Notes: a model not told the origin generated them from the sequence alone. A DNA stretch of 64,000 nucleotides from Paenibacillus sp. CC-CFT747 (GCA_030323305.1 CP106741.1:1390001-1454000), one strand, 5' to 3'; shown: positions 1 through 11,522, counted from the first letter of the stretch. Program-made: numbers and translations.

Positions 1-251
1 ACACAGATGACCGATCCGTCCCGGCTCTTATCCTGGCAGATCCGGCAAGGGTCGATATCGGTAATGTTGCAGCAGACGGAACAATAATGAAGGTTGCGCT
101 TGACGTTGACAAGGGATTTGGCGAAATCGACCACATCGTCTTCCTTCATGCGCAGCACTTGAAAAGCCAGCCGGCCGGCCGTTTTCGGACCGATACCGGG
201 AAGCCTGGAGAAAGCGTCGATCAGTTTAGCTATAGGTTCCGGGTAATACAA
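1..251 (-). CDS. recR: Recombination protein RecR, N-terminal part (cut by window edge)
   Basis: RecR loads and stabilises RecA at gaps together with RecF and RecO during DNA repair. The 83 visible residues begin [13 protein letters not shown], carry the helix-hairpin-helix [13 protein letters not shown], and then a four-cysteine zinc finger starting [11 protein letters not shown] and ending CRICQD. The Toprim domain lies beyond base 1. The start is TTG at 251, in register with the family start and preceded by a purine-rich ribosome site. It follows ybaB by about 46 bases, the usual dnaX-ybaB-recR order. Confidence 0.95.
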   Translation of the reverse strand, partial: MYYPEPIAKLIDAFSRLPGIGPKTAGRLAFQVLRMKEDDVVDFAKSLVNVKRNLHYCSVCCNITDIDPCRICQDKSRDGSVIC

Positions 252-297
252 TAGTCCGCCTCTTCTCGTTTATTACTCGCCCGAGAGGAACCTTCCT

Positions 298-605
298 CTA
301 GAACAAGCCGGGGATCTTCATTCCTCCGGTGAATTTGCCCATGTCCTTGTTCGCCAGCTCTTCGGCCTGGTTCAGGGCGTCGTTAACGGCTGTCAGAACC
401 AAATCCTGAAGCATTTCCACGTCATCCGGGTCTACCGCTTCGGGCTTGATGGTGACACTAAGAATTTTTTCTGTCCATTGGCCGTTACGGTTACCACGCC
501 TCCGGCTGTTCCTTCCACCGTCTTGTTGACGAGCTCCTCCTGGGCCTTAAGCATTTGCTCCTGCATTTTCTTAACCTGTTTCATCATTTGGTTCATGTTA
601 TTCAT
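298..605 (-). CDS. ybaB: YbaB/EbfC family nucleoid-associated protein (frameshifted as sequenced)
   Basis: This small DNA-binding protein forms dimers and sits between dnaX and recR in most bacteria. The start ATG at 605 has a TAGGAG site upstream. The N-terminus is the Met/Gln/Lys-rich helix [18 protein letters not shown], followed by [13 protein letters not shown]. The frame breaks at a run of six A (minus strand; 465-470). Adding one A restores [20 protein letters not shown] and a 102-residue product ending KIPGLF, the usual family length. The break is most likely a sequencing deletion, because the rest is perfectly conserved in the other frame. Confidence 0.9.
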
Positions 606-617
606 CACGATCGACTC

Positions 618-2349
618 CTACTCTTCTTTTATTTTGACCAAATCTTCTCCAAACAGCTGAATGGCCTCATGAATCCAGTCCTCTTTAATCCGGCCCGGCT
701 CTTCGGCCTCAAGCTTCATCTCTTCAGGCGGCTCCTCGGAAGCGCCTTCCTGGGCTTCCTTCCATTCCTTCTGCATAACCGTGACGAACTGCATCGGGTG
801 GCCCATGATTTCGGATATCACCTGCTCAATCAGCTGCTTATTGGCAGGGCGCTCGGTCGTTTCGCGGTGCATGGCGCTCTTGAAGGCGAGCAGCACGTTG
901 TCCTGATCCATGGAAACCGGCTCCCCGTCCACCAGCCAGGCATGAACGGTAATTTTCCTATCCTTCACCTGTGCCAGCACTTGGCTCCACTTCATGAGCA
1001 CCTGCTTGAACAGGTCGCTCCCCTGCTGCTTTACGTACCCGTCCAGTTTGATGCCCGATCTTCGGGCGGCGGACGCTGGCGACGGTGTTCGAGCGGCAGG
1101 CGACTGTTTGGAAGCCGGTGCGGGGGAAGCAGCGGCGACGCCGTTCTGAAGCAGCTTGGTCAGCTGCTGTTCGAGTTGAACGACCTTCTGCCGAAGAGCG
1201 CCGAGTTCCTCTGAGCTCGCTTCCCCGGCGGAAGAGGAACGTCCCTGCTCCGGGGAGAGGCCGCCCGTGAGGGCTGCACAGGCTTTCATAACCGCCACCT
1301 CAAACATGGTCTGAGGCTGAGCCGAGAATTTCATTTCACTTTGGTAATGGTTAAGGATCTCAATCATCCGGAACAGATCATCCGGGGCAAAGGCTTCGGC
1401 CATTTCGCGAAACAACTCCGGATGAAGGATCCGCTCCGTAACGGCTTGGGCCTTCGGAACCATCCGGATCATCAGAAGATCGCGGAAGTAATGAATGAGG
1501 CTTTCCATGCATTTGTCCGCACTCTTGCCTTCCCTCATGAAGCCTTCGATTACCCCAAGAGCGGCCCCAATGTCTTGGTTCCTGATGGATTGGGCGAGCT
1601 TGGAGAACTGCTCGGAGGCGATCCCCCCGTTATCGAAACAGCGGTTTCGTAAGTAATCCGGTTGTCGGAGAAGGAGGCGATCTGATCCAACAGGCTCAGC
1701 GCATCCCGCATCCCCCGTCGGAAAGTCTTGCGATGTAGTGAAGGGCTTCCTTGTCGGCCGTAAAATGCTCTTCCTCGCATACCTTTTGAAGCCGCTCGAC
1801 CTGCTCTTCTAAAGGGACTCGGCGCAGATCGAAGCGTTGGCAGCGGGAAATAATGGTCGCCGGAAGCTTGTGAGGCTCTGTGGTAGCCAGAATAAACATG
1901 ACATGAGCCGGGGGCTCTTCCAGTGTCTTCAGCAGAGCGTTGAACGCCTCTGTTGTAAGCATGTGAACTTCATCAATGATATAAACCTTGCGGCGAACCT
2001 CCGTAGGGGCATACTTCACCTTGTCGCGCAGGTCGCGAATCTCCTCCACCCCGCGGTTGGAGGCCGCGTCTATTTCCATGACATCGATGACCGATCCCTC
2101 GGTAATGCGCCGGCAGGCCTCGCAGTTGTTGCAAGGCTCTTCGCCGGGGCCGTTCTCACAGTTAACGGCCTTGGCCACAATCTTAGCCAAGGTGGTCTTG
2201 CCCGTTCCCCGCGGACCGCTAAACAGGTAAGCATGACTTAAGCGGCCTTCCTTCAAAGAATTCTGCAGCGTCTGAACGATATGCTTCTGGCCGACTACAT
2301 CCCGAAAGGCCTGCGGCCGCCAGCTTCGGTATAATGCAATATGCGCCAT
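618..2349 (-). CDS. dnaX: DNA polymerase III subunit gamma/tau (two frame breaks as sequenced)
   Basis: DnaX is the clamp-loader ATPase that links polymerase III to the replisome. Visible are Walker A GPRGTGKTT (about residues 45-53), a zinc module with Cys 64, 73, 76 and 79, and the DEVH box at 126-129. An Ala/Pro-rich linker and a tau-like C-terminal domain ending VKIKEE follow. I chose ATG 2349 (MAHIALYRSWRPQ) because AGAGGA lies just upstream; the ATG at 2367 overlaps that site. The frame breaks in C runs on the plus strand at 1712-1716 and 1623-1628. One base added at each gives 577 residues. Both breaks lie inside conserved ATPase/domain III sequence, unlike the programmed gamma/tau frameshift of E. 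coli. Confidence 0.95.
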
Positions 2350-2503
2350 AATTTCCTCTCTAATCATTCCCCATCGGTAAGGAATTATTATCTCTATTAT
2401 ACTATATTTCCGCTATGCATTGAAGGGAACCGCTGCAATCCGGATCCAAAGTTAGAATCCTTGTTTTAAACGATTGCGGGTCCGTTCTGCGCTTTTACTT
2501 GCT

Positions 2504-2545
2504 CCAAAATAAAAAACACCTTAATGCACTAAGCATTAAGGTGTT
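2504..2545 (-). terminator. Intrinsic terminator of the SRP RNA
   Basis: Perfect 13-bp stem AACACCTTAATGC / GCATTAAGGTGTT (2515-2527 with 2533-2545) and a five-base loop, followed in the minus direction by a T-rich tract. It lies just after the SRP RNA 3' end and before dnaX. Confidence 0.9.
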
Positions 2546-2561
2546 GCCTATACGGTAAGTA

Positions 2562-2836
2562 GGTACCGTGCACCTATTATCGATCGTTGCGATCCAAGCG
2601 TACGCCTCTCGTTAGCTCAAGCTAGGCCACCCCTCGGCACATGAAACCTCTTGCTTACGGCTGCTTCCTTCCGGACCTGACCGGGTTCACAAGTATTCAT
2701 TGCGAAGGACCCGGCTGTCAACACCACGTGGAGACGCCAGACCTTACATCGACAAGACCTCTAATAGGAATTCAATCCTGCTACAGCGGATTGCAGGTTA
2801 CAGGGCACCGCTACCTCCCCATCTAGCACGGTAAGC
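2562..2836 (-). ncRNA. ffs: Signal recognition particle RNA, long Bacillus type (scRNA)
   Basis: This RNA scaffolds Ffh for co-translational membrane targeting. On the minus strand it carries the universal domain IV core GGTCAGGTCCGGAAGGAAGC, the 5' block TGGGGAGGTAGCGGTGCCCT and the 3' block AGGTGCACGGTA, in the order known from B. subtilis scRNA. The estimated length of 275 nt fits the long Alu-containing Gram-positive form. Ends are estimated from the closing pairing TACCGTGC/GCACGGTA, the promoter upstream and the terminator downstream. Its position beside dnaX also matches Bacillus. Confidence 0.95.
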
Positions 2837-2839
2837 TCT

Positions 2840-2868
2840 AGTATACAAGATCCCGGATCAAAGATCAA
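2840..2868 (-). promoter_or_regulatory. Sigma-A promoter of the SRP RNA
   Basis: TTGATC (2868-2863), a 17-base spacer and TATACT (2845-2840) place the start about seven bases on, where the RNA 5' end is expected. Confidence 0.85.
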
Positions 2869-2943
2869 CCGGCGGAATTTGGCACGGGGAGAGCCGAAAA
2901 TGTCACGACTTACTCGGCCTCAACCACAGGCTTCCTCATCCGT

Positions 2944-3384
2944 TTATCGCGAAGAACGCTTGGCCAATTTCACATGCATCCGATACCGGGGCATGTTCTC
3001 GCTCAAGGCTTTTTGGGCGTTAGCCAGCACCTGATCTGCCTCGGCGGTCTTCATCCCCGGAGGAACCTTAAGGGTAACATAAGCATCCGGACCATTCGTC
3101 AAAATGGTGGCATCCACCACTCCTTTGATTTTGGAAAGGGTCGATTGCATGAGGGCTTTGTCGTCCTTGTAATGATGGTAGGTCTGGCTGTGAATCATAT
3201 TGGGATTGGCCTGAGTCGCCCCCAGCATCCCGTCCCTCGAATACGAGTTGGTTTTGGTCTGATTGGGGCCCGCTCCGGAGCAAGCGGTCACGGTAACGGC
3301 CAGCGCCGCCAAGGCAGCAAAGGAAGACCATGCCTGAGGGCTAGCCCACGCGGCTCCCGGCTTACGGCTGTTCGATCTGCGCAT
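2944..3384 (-). CDS. YhcN/YlaJ-type sporulation lipoprotein
   Basis: A 146-residue lipoprotein of the YhcN/YlaJ family, linked in Bacillus to the forespore membrane and germination. The start MRRSNSRK at 3384 has GGGAGG seven bases upstream; a longer in-frame reading upstream would run through the rpmE terminator. A hydrophobic stretch ends in the lipobox VTAC, giving a lipid-anchored Cys near residue 35. The rest holds the family-like region YSRDGMLGATQANPN and an alpha/beta part ending RMHVKLAKRSSR. It lies after rpmE on the same strand. Family assignment is by pattern; a direct role in this species is inferred. Confidence 0.75.
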   Translation of the reverse strand: MRRSNSRKPGAAWASPQAWSSFAALAALAVTVTACSGAGPNQTKTNSYSRDGMLGATQANPNMIHSQTYHHYKDDKALMQSTLSKIKGVVDATILTNGPDAYVTLKVPPGMKTAEADQVLANAQKALSENMPRYRMHVKLAKRSSR

Positions 3385-3385
3385 A

Positions 3386-3426
3386 AAAAAACCTCCCTTG
3401 GTCATTAGAATGACCCCGGAAGGTTT
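3386..3426 (-). terminator. rpmE terminator overlapping the next gene's ribosome site
   Basis: On the minus strand a hairpin pairs AACCT with AGGTT and GGTCAT with ATGACC around a short loop, followed by seven T. Its 3' arm contains GGGAGG, the ribosome site of the lipoprotein gene starting at 3384. Confidence 0.65.
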
Positions 3427-3460
3427 GTTTATACCGTTAATTAAAGGGAACTCGCCGGCA

Positions 3461-3658
3461 TTAGATGCCGTATTTCTTCTTGAACTTGTCCACACGGCCG
3501 CCTGCATCGATAAACTTCTGTTTGCCGGTGAAGAACGGGTGGCAAGCGGAGCAAATTTCAACGCGGAGGTTAGGCTTTACGGAGCCGGTTTCGAACTCGT
3601 TACCGCAAGCGCAAGTCACCTTCGTCAAGTGATATTTAGGCTGGATAGCTTCTTTCAT
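3461..3658 (-). CDS. rpmE: 50S ribosomal protein L31, zinc-binding type
   Basis: L31 bridges the ribosomal subunits. The 65-residue product [14 protein letters not shown] has Cys 16, 18, 36 and 39, so it is the zinc-binding C+ form rather than the zinc-independent YtiA form used under zinc shortage. The start at 3658 is preceded by GAAAGAGG-type sequence and matches the family; an upstream ATG at 3724 is not credible. It lies between the radical SAM gene and the spore lipoprotein, as rpmE lies near rho in Bacillus. Confidence 0.95.
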   Translation of the reverse strand: MKEAIQPKYHLTKVTCACGNEFETGSVKPNLRVEICSACHPFFTGKQKFIDAGGRVDKFKKKYGI

Positions 3659-3802
3659 TTCTTTCACCTCTTTCCGCCCTGGATCATGATCGCGAACCAG
3701 AGTTAAATGGACACATAACCTCATTATAGCACAATGCCATATCCTGTGGCAATGCCTAAACGAGGAGAGGACACTCCATAGCAGGAGGCGCCAAAGCCGG
3801 GG

Positions 3803-5079
3803 TTAGGACCCGGCCGCTTCCGCTTCCTTCTTCTTTTCCAAGCCAAAGGGAGAATGCGTATACGAACCGATCGCCACCTCGGGCAGTTCCTCCTGGAAGA
3901 TCTCGATCATCTGCTTCATGCCGAGAATCTCTCCCTGAGCCGGGGAATGAGCTCCAGGTAGGTTTCCGGGTCGATGTTAAGATTGCGCATTTGGATAAGC
4001 TTAAGCCCGGTCCGGCGGACAAAGCCGATCATCGCTTCGATTTCCTCCTCCCGGTCGGTTACCCCCGGAAAGATCAAATAATTGATGGAAGTTAGAACGC
4101 CTTTGTCAGTGGCGTAACGGAGCGACTTCTCGACATTCTGCAGGGTGTACCCGCGCGGCTTGTAGTAGGCGTTATAATGACCGTCAAGCGCACTGATGGT
4201 GCTGACCCGCATAAGCTGAAGGCCGGCATCGACAATACCCCGGATATGATCGGTAAGTCCGGCATTCGTATTGATGTTGATATACCCCATATCGGTGATC
4301 TCCCGCACTTTCCGGATGGCCGGAATGATCAGGGAGGCCTGGGTGGAGGGTTCGCCTTCACAGCCTTGACCGAAGCTGATGATGCTGTCGGGGTGTTTCA
4401 GATGCTCCAGCATGACCTGCACGATCTCCTCGACCGTCGGCCGGAAGTTCATGCGGGTCTGTGGGGCGACGAAGCCGCTGTCCTCGGGCTGTTCCGAGAT
4501 GCAGCCGTGGCATCCGGCATTGCAGGAGTACGACACCGGAACCGCTCCCTCCCATCTTTGGAGGAACGTGTTCGAGGCGGTGAGGCATTCGTATTCCAGG
4601 GCGCATTTCGTTAAGTGCTGATAAAGCCGATTGTCCGGATACTGCTTGGCCAGCCGGTCCACCTGCAGCTCCAGCTCCTGGACATCGCAGTTCACCGGAT
4701 TCCAGCGCTCGGGATCGTCGCTCTGGCGGGCGGCTACGTAGAAGCCGTCCTCCTTCCAGACGACCGCGGTATAGCCGAAGAGCGGCATCAGCTTGCTTTT
4801 GTCCGTCTTGAGATAACCCGGCAGGAGCAAGCGGGTAAACCCTTGGGGCAGCAAAGCCCCCACGGCTTCATACTCTCCCGCCATACGCTTCATTTCTCCC
4901 GATTCGGGATCAAGATAGACGGGCCGCGTAAAGGGAAGGCTGACCAAGGTCGCCCCCTCGGGAAGAGGAATCAGTTCGTCTTCCATAATTTCCGTCACCA
5001 TGTCAGCGCTCCGGGCCAGCGCGAGATAATCCGGATGATCGTATACATTGCCTTCCCGGTCGGCATAAACCAAATTCAT
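3803..5079 (-). CDS. Radical SAM protein (one frame break as sequenced)
   Basis: The repaired product has 425 residues. The iron-sulfur motif CNAGCHGC (CxxxCxxC) lies near the middle, inside VSYSCNAGCHGCISEQ, followed by glycine-rich FGQGCEGEPS that could bind S-adenosylmethionine. The substrate is unknown. The frame breaks at a run of four G on the plus strand (3942-3945). One added base yields PPAQGEILGMKQMIEIF and a C-terminus ending KKKEAEAAGS. The start is ATG 5079, because AAGGTG lies six bases upstream; the ATG at 5088 overlaps it. It lies 57 bases after rho on the same strand and may be co-transcribed. Confidence 0.85.
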
Positions 5080-5136
5080 TGCATTCACCTTTTTGTATGA
5101 TGGATTGGAACGAAATCCGCTTCTCCTCGATAGCTC

Positions 5137-6417
5137 TTAGGAGGCCGGGGTTTTCGTCGTCCTTTTCGCCGGAACCTTCGCTTCCAGCGTCGCCAGAAAC
5201 TCTTCGTTCGTTTTCGTATCCTTCAGCTTCTTCAGGAAGGCCTCGGTATACTCATGGGAATCCTGCATGCTCTTGCGGACCGCCCAGATCTTCTCCAGCT
5301 CGTCTTTGGTAAGGAGCATTTCCTCGCGGCGGGTTCCCGAGCGCCGGATATCGATGGAAGGGAAGATGCGCCGTTCGGCCAGCTTCCGGTCCAGATGAAG
5401 CTCCAGGTTCCCGGTCCCTTTGAATTCCTCATAAATGACGTCATCCATCCGCGAACCGGTCTCGACCAGTGCCGTCGCCAGGATCGTCAAGCTGCCGCCC
5501 TCCTCAATGTTCCGGGCCGCCCCAAAGAAACGCTTGGGCCGATGAAACGCTCCCGGATCGATACCGCCGGACAGCGTACGTCCGGATGGCGGAATAACGA
5601 GGTTATAAGCCCGTGCAAGACGGGTGATGCTGTCGAGCAGAATAACGACATCCTTCTTATGCTCCACCAGCCTCTGAGCCCTCTCCAGCACAAGCTCGGC
5701 TACCTTGATATGATTCTCCGGCAGCTCGTCGAACGTGGACGCCACCACTTCTCCTTTAACGGAGCGCTGCATGTCGGTAACCTCTTCCGGCCTTTCATCA
5801 ATCAAGAGCACAAACAATTCGATTTCGGGATAGTTGGTCGAAATGCTGTTGGCGATTTCTTTCAGCAGGAGGGTTTTACCGGCTTTCGGCGGGGCGACAA
5901 TCAATCCGCGCTGACCGAGTCCGACGGGACTGAGAAGATCCATAACACGGGTGGATAATTGTGTAGGGAGGGTTTCCAGCACAACTTTCTTCTGCGGATA
6001 AAGAGGGGTGAGGGCAGGGAAGTGAAGACGTTCCGCTGCGGTTTCCGGCTTCTCGCCGTTGACGGCTTCGACTTGAAGAAGGCCGAAATACCGTTCATTT
6101 TCCTTTGGAGGCCGGCACTTGCCGGATACCATGTCTCCGGAGCGGAGATCGAATTTTCGGATCTGGGACGCCGAAATGTAAATATCCTCAGCGCTCGGAA
6201 GGTAATTGATCGGCCTTAGGAAGCCGAATCCTTCCTGGAGGATTTCCAATACCCCCTGCATAAACATGAGGCCGCCCTTCTCGGCCTGAGCCCGAAGGAT
6301 GGCGAAGATCAGCTCTTTTTTCTTCATCTGACCGTAATACGGGATTTGGTGCATTTTGGCAAGCTTATACAGCTCTGTCAGCTTCAGCTCCTCGAGCTGG
6401 GACAATTGCATATCCAT
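5137..6417 (-). CDS. rho: Transcription termination factor Rho
   Basis: Rho is a hexameric RNA helicase that ends transcription of untranslated RNA. The 426-residue product holds the N-terminal helical domain, the cold-shock-like RNA-binding domain ([15 protein letters not shown]), Walker A PPKAGKT, Walker [16 protein letters not shown] and the Q-loop region [16 protein letters not shown]. The length is normal, with no long insertion. The start at 6417 has a weak GGTGG site. The 214 bases upstream hold a possible weak hairpin (about 6536-6568) and no other gene. Confidence 0.97.
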   Translation of the reverse strand: MDMQLSQLEELKLTELYKLAKMHQIPYYGQMKKKELIFAILRAQAEKGGLMFMQGVLEILQEGFGFLRPINYLPSAEDIYISASQIRKFDLRSGDMVSGKCRPPKENERYFGLLQVEAVNGEKPETAAERLHFPALTPLYPQKKVVLETLPTQLSTRVMDLLSPVGLGQRGLIVAPPKAGKTLLLKEIANSISTNYPEIELFVLLIDERPEEVTDMQRSVKGEVVASTFDELPENHIKVAELVLERAQRLVEHKKDVVILLDSITRLARAYNLVIPPSGRTLSGGIDPGAFHRPKRFFGAARNIEEGGSLTILATALVETGSRMDDVIYEEFKGTGNLELHLDRKLAERRIFPSIDIRRSGTRREEMLLTKDELEKIWAVRKSMQDSHEYTEAFLKKLKDTKTNEEFLATLEAKVPAKRTTKTPAS

Positions 6418-6631
6418 TAATTAGACCACCACACTATTAAATTTTCAAAACTAGCATTTAGGCTGGTTAACCATTAAAACCATTACCCTTCGGAACGCGT
6501 TTGAACCGAGTAGTCCTTAGACGAAAGGGCCGCAAACAGGAAAAGACAGATACCGATCCTATCTTTCCCCATCGCTGCCTCTTCTATTCCCCGTAAGAGA
6601 TTGCCGTCCGGCATCGTAAGCCCGCTTTCGG

Positions 6632-7882
6632 TTACTCTCTCCAAATCTCGGCGCCGAGCCTCGAAAGGTTGGTCACGAGATGATCATAGCCCCGGTCAAT
6701 GTACTCCACTCCGGTAATCTCGGTCACCCCGCCGGACGGTACCGTAAGCCCCGCGACAACAAGCGCGGCCCCGCCGCGAAGATCAGTCGCCTTCACCTTG
6801 GCCGGCTGCAGCACGCTTCCTTCAATGATGGCGGAACGGCCCTCCAGCTTGATTTTGGCTCCCATTCGCACAAGCTCGGGAATGTATTTGAACCGGCTGC
6901 TGTATACGTAATCCGTCAGGATGCTCGTCCCCTTCGCCTGGGTCAGCAGGCTGCACATCGGAGACTGCATATCCGTGGCAAAGCCGGGATAAACCAAAGC
7001 TCTTACATCGACCCTCTGGTACTCCGGCCGGCCGATGATGCGCACCGACTCATCCATTTCCTCGACGCCCACTCCCATCTCCTGGAGCTTGGCCGTGACG
7101 GCTTCCATGTGCTTCGGAATGATGTTGTCGACGACAACGTCGCCCCGTGTTGCGGCAGCGGCGATCATGTAAGTACCGGCCTGGATCCGATCCGGTATGA
7201 TGGAATGCCGGCAGCCATGCAGCGAGGACACCCCTTCGATCCGGATGGTTTCCGTTCCGACTCCGATGATTTTGGCCCCCATGGAATTGAGCAGGGTGGC
7301 TACATCTATTATTTCAGGCTCTTTGGCCGCGTTTTCGATAATTGTGACGCCTTTGGCACGTGAGGCCGCCAGCATAATATTAATGGTCGCGCCTACGCTA
7401 ACCACGTCCAGATAAATCTTGGCTCCCCGAAGCTCTTTGGCCCGGATGTGAATGGCTCCGCCTTCGTTCGAGACGTGAGCTCCCAACGCTTCGAAACCTT
7501 TAATGTGCTGATCGATCGGACGGGGTTCAAAATTACAGCCTCCCGGCAGCCCGATGACCGCTTCGCCGAATCTTCCCAGCAGGGCGCCCATCAAATAATA
7601 AGACGCTCTCAGTTTCTTGATGTTGCCGTTAGGCATAGGAACGGACTTCAAGGATGACGGGTCAATCTTCATGACATCCCTGTTACGCTCAACCGTTGCC
7701 CCTAATTCCACCAGAAGCTCCGTCAATATCGCGACATCGCTTAACTCCGGCAAATTGTCCAAAGTGACAGCAGACTCAGCCAAAATGGCAGCAGGGACCA
7801 ATGCGACCGCACTGTTCTTGGCTCCGCTGATTTGCACGGTACCCCGGAGCGGACGGCCTCCCGCTATCAGTAATTTATCCAT
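6632..7882 (-). CDS. murA: UDP-N-acetylglucosamine 1-carboxyvinyltransferase (MurA/MurZ)
   Basis: It transfers enolpyruvate from PEP to UDP-GlcNAc, the first committed step of peptidoglycan synthesis, in the cytoplasm. The full 416-residue sequence starts MDKLLIAGG, has the substrate motif SGAKNSA, and has the catalytic loop Cys at 116 in LPGGC, the residue fosfomycin alkylates. Since Cys (not Asp) is present, the enzyme is expected to be fosfomycin-sensitive. Its position between rho and fba matches the murAB (murZ) paralogue of B. subtilis rather than the atp-linked murAA. Confidence 0.95.
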   Translation of the reverse strand: MDKLLIAGGRPLRGTVQISGAKNSAVALVPAAILAESAVTLDNLPELSDVAILTELLVELGATVERNRDVMKIDPSSLKSVPMPNGNIKKLRASYYLMGALLGRFGEAVIGLPGGCNFEPRPIDQHIKGFEALGAHVSNEGGAIHIRAKELRGAKIYLDVVSVGATINIMLAASRAKGVTIIENAAKEPEIIDVATLLNSMGAKIIGVGTETIRIEGVSSLHGCRHSIIPDRIQAGTYMIAAAATRGDVVVDNIIPKHMEAVTAKLQEMGVGVEEMDESVRIIGRPEYQRVDVRALVYPGFATDMQSPMCSLLTQAKGTSILTDYVYSSRFKYIPELVRMGAKIKLEGRSAIIEGSVLQPAKVKATDLRGGAALVVAGLTVPSGGVTEITGVEYIDRGYDHLVTNLSRLGAEIWRE

Positions 7883-7920
7883 CGAGTGAGTTGTCCTCCT
7901 AAAAAGTAAAGAAAAATAGG

Positions 7921-7953
7921 AAGGAAAAACACCGCTAACCGGTGTTTTTCCTT
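7921..7953 (-). terminator. Terminator of fba
   Basis: A 14-bp perfect stem AAGGAAAAACACCG / CGGTGTTTTTCCTT around CTAAC. Both sides are A/T-rich, so it could work in both directions. It lies 20 bases after fba. Confidence 0.85.
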
Positions 7954-7973
7954 AAAGGCTTGTCCAATGGGAA

Positions 7974-8828
7974 TTAGGCTTGGTTGCTGCTTCCGAACAA
8001 TTCGATCTTGGACTTAACCACTTCCACCATCGCATTGCGGGCAGGCGTCAGGTATTTGCGGGGGTCATAGACTTTAGCGTCTTTGCCGAGCACGTCACGG
8101 ATGGCTTCCGTCGCGGCTACCTGGTTCTCCGTGTTGACGTTGATTTTGCCTACGCCGGCAGCGATCGACTTGCGGATCATTTCGTCCGGCACGCCGGAGC
8201 CGCCGTGAAGAACCACCGGTACCGGAATCGCACGGGAAACCTCTTGGATGATATCGAATTTGATGTCCGGCTCGCCGGCATACATGCCGTGTGCCGTTCC
8301 GACCGCGATGGCCAGACAATCGACGCCCGTCTCTTCGTAGAAACGGATGGCTTCCTCAGGCTTAGCCAGGTTGGCATTCTCTTCGTCCACGGAAATGTCG
8401 TCCTCGACGCCGCCGATTGTTCCGAGCTCGCCCTCTACGGAAACGCCCATCGCATGAGCCGCTTTAACGACCTCTTTGGTCAGGCGGATGTTCTCTTCGA
8501 ACGAATAGTGGGAGCCGTCGAACATAACGGAGCTGAAGCCGGCACGGATACACTTCATGGCCACTTCAAAGCTGCTTCCATGGTCGAGATGCAGGGCGAT
8601 CGGCAGGCCGGACTTCTTAGCCGCCGCTTCCGCAATGGCCACCGTAAACTCGATGCCCATGTACTTAAGAGCGCCTTCGCTAACCCCGTAAATAAAAGGG
8701 GACTTCAGTTCCATGGCAGCCTGAACGATCGCTTGGGCGAACTCCAGGTTGTTCATGTTGAATTGGCCAACCGCGAACTTGTTCGCTTTGGCTTGTGGCA
8801 GAAATTCATTCATCGAAACCAATGGCAT
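7974..8828 (-). CDS. fba: Class II fructose-bisphosphate aldolase
   Basis: This zinc enzyme cleaves fructose 1,6-bisphosphate into two triose phosphates in glycolysis. The 284-residue product has the metal-binding motifs ALHLDHG and VEGELG, the TAHG metal histidine region and the phosphate loop LHGGSGVPDE. The length equals that of B. subtilis FbaA. It lies between murA and spo0F, the conserved Bacillus order, with its own terminator downstream. Confidence 0.97.
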   Translation of the reverse strand: MPLVSMNEFLPQAKANKFAVGQFNMNNLEFAQAIVQAAMELKSPFIYGVSEGALKYMGIEFTVAIAEAAAKKSGLPIALHLDHGSSFEVAMKCIRAGFSSVMFDGSHYSFEENIRLTKEVVKAAHAMGVSVEGELGTIGGVEDDISVDEENANLAKPEEAIRFYEETGVDCLAIAVGTAHGMYAGEPDIKFDIIQEVSRAIPVPVVLHGGSGVPDEMIRKSIAAGVGKINVNTENQVAATEAIRDVLGKDAKVYDPRKYLTPARNAMVEVVKSKIELFGSSNQA

Positions 8829-8933
8829 GATTTGCTACTCCTCCTAAACTGGAACTAAGCCGCTGCCGGACGGCAGGACCGATCCGCTCTAATGTAGTCA
8901 TACCGCCCCATTATACCATAATGCATCCCAAAA

Positions 8934-8959
8934 CAAAAAAAGAATCCTTCTCAGGATCC
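8934..8959 (-). terminator. Terminator of spo0F, overlapping its stop codon
   Basis: On the minus strand GGATCCT pairs with AGGATTC (one G-T wobble) around GAGA, then seven T. The spo0F stop TGA (8953-8951) lies in the stem and loop. Confidence 0.75.
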
Positions 8960-9346
8960 TATGGCAAAACCGGAGGATGGCTTGTGGCCCAAATGGCGGT
9001 TGACCTCCACCCTCAGTTCATCAATATCAAAAGGCTTCGTGAAATGCATAAGAGCACCCAAATCCGTCGCTTCCTTGATCATGTCCAGCTCCCCGTAGGC
9101 GGTCATCATAATGACTTTCATGGAGGGGTCTATCTGTTTGATGTGCTTCAAAATATCTAAGCCGTCCATACCGGGAATCTTCATATCCAAAAGAACCAGG
9201 TCGGGAGATTCTCTCTTGACGATCTCCAAAGCGAGTTTCCCGTTCGATGCCTGAAACGTCTGGTACCCTTCGCTGTTAAATACTTCCACCAACAGGACAC
9301 GAATTCCGTTCTGGTCATCGACGATCAACAACTTCTTCTTCTCCAC
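8951..9346 (-). CDS. spo0F: Sporulation phosphorelay response regulator Spo0F
   Basis: Spo0F takes phosphate from sporulation kinases and passes it to Spo0B, then Spo0A. It is a single receiver domain of 131 residues without an output domain. Acidic pocket Asp 10 and 11, phosphoacceptor Asp54 ([11 protein letters not shown]), the switch Thr in MMTAYGE and the Lys in FTKPFD are all present. It lies between fba and pyrG as in Bacillus. A sigma-H-like promoter is visible upstream, fitting control at the onset of sporulation. Confidence 0.95.
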   Translation of the reverse strand: MEKKKLLIVDDQNGIRVLLVEVFNSEGYQTFQASNGKLALEIVKRESPDLVLLDMKIPGMDGLDILKHIKQIDPSMKVIMMTAYGELDMIKEATDLGALMHFTKPFDIDELRVEVNRHLGHKPSSGFAIGS

Positions 9347-9402
9347 CGTTCGCCCTCCTCGAAGTCAAGGAATTTTACACAGGAATTCAGCTCTACCGTT
9401 AG

Positions 9403-9431
9403 TCATTCGACGCGATCTAACCAAATCCCTG
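9403..9431 (-). promoter_or_regulatory. Candidate sigma-H promoter of spo0F
   Basis: On the minus strand CAGGGATTT, an 11-base spacer and GTCGAATGA resemble the sigma-H elements (RnAGGAWWW and RnnGAATWW). CGTCGAA overlapping the -10 is one base off a Spo0A box. In B. subtilis spo0F has a sigma-H promoter controlled by Spo0A. The matches are imperfect. Confidence 0.55.
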
Positions 9432-9500
9432 CCGGGGAGTGAGGAAATTTTGATATTTTTTACAATTGTTTTATAAAAATGTATTTTTTCTTTTGCCGGG

Positions 9501-11352
<1,852 letters not shown>

Positions 11353-11397
11353 TTACCTGCGGAAACGAAAAAAAACGGAAAAAAGAAAGCAAAAAAC

Positions 11398-11429
11398 AAA
11401 AAAGTGACACCCGTACAGACGGGGCACTT
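11398..11429 (-). terminator. pyrG leader attenuator hairpin
   Basis: On the minus strand a hairpin pairs AAGTG with CACTT and CCCGT with ACGGG around CTGT, and ends in six T. It lies between the GGGC start and pyrG. Its 5' arm holds GCCCC, which a string of added G residues could pair with. In B. subtilis this arrangement prevents termination when CTP is low. The same hairpin may also serve as the rpoE terminator. The 195 bases from here to pyrG hold no other gene. Confidence 0.75.
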
Positions 11430-11466
11430 TAGGGAATGTCAGTATGGAATTCAATTGTAAATCTTT

Positions 11467-11508
11467 AGCCCATGCAATAGTTTACTCTGACTTCGTCCGC
11501 ACTGTCAA
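11467..11508 (-). promoter_or_regulatory. pyrG promoter with GGGC reiterative start
   Basis: TTGACA (11508-11503), an 18-base spacer and TAAACT (11484-11479) are followed after seven bases by GGGCT, with the start at 11471. Starting with GGGC matches B. subtilis pyrG, where low CTP makes polymerase stutter and add extra G. Confidence 0.85.
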
Positions 11509-11522
11509 GACGAGATTGATCG

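Noticed and set aside
618..2349. Programmed ribosomal frameshift in dnaX
   Set aside because: There are two breaks, both in conserved sequence, both repaired by adding a base, and similar breaks occur across unrelated genes. The E. coli-type slippery site and tau/gamma boundary are not there.
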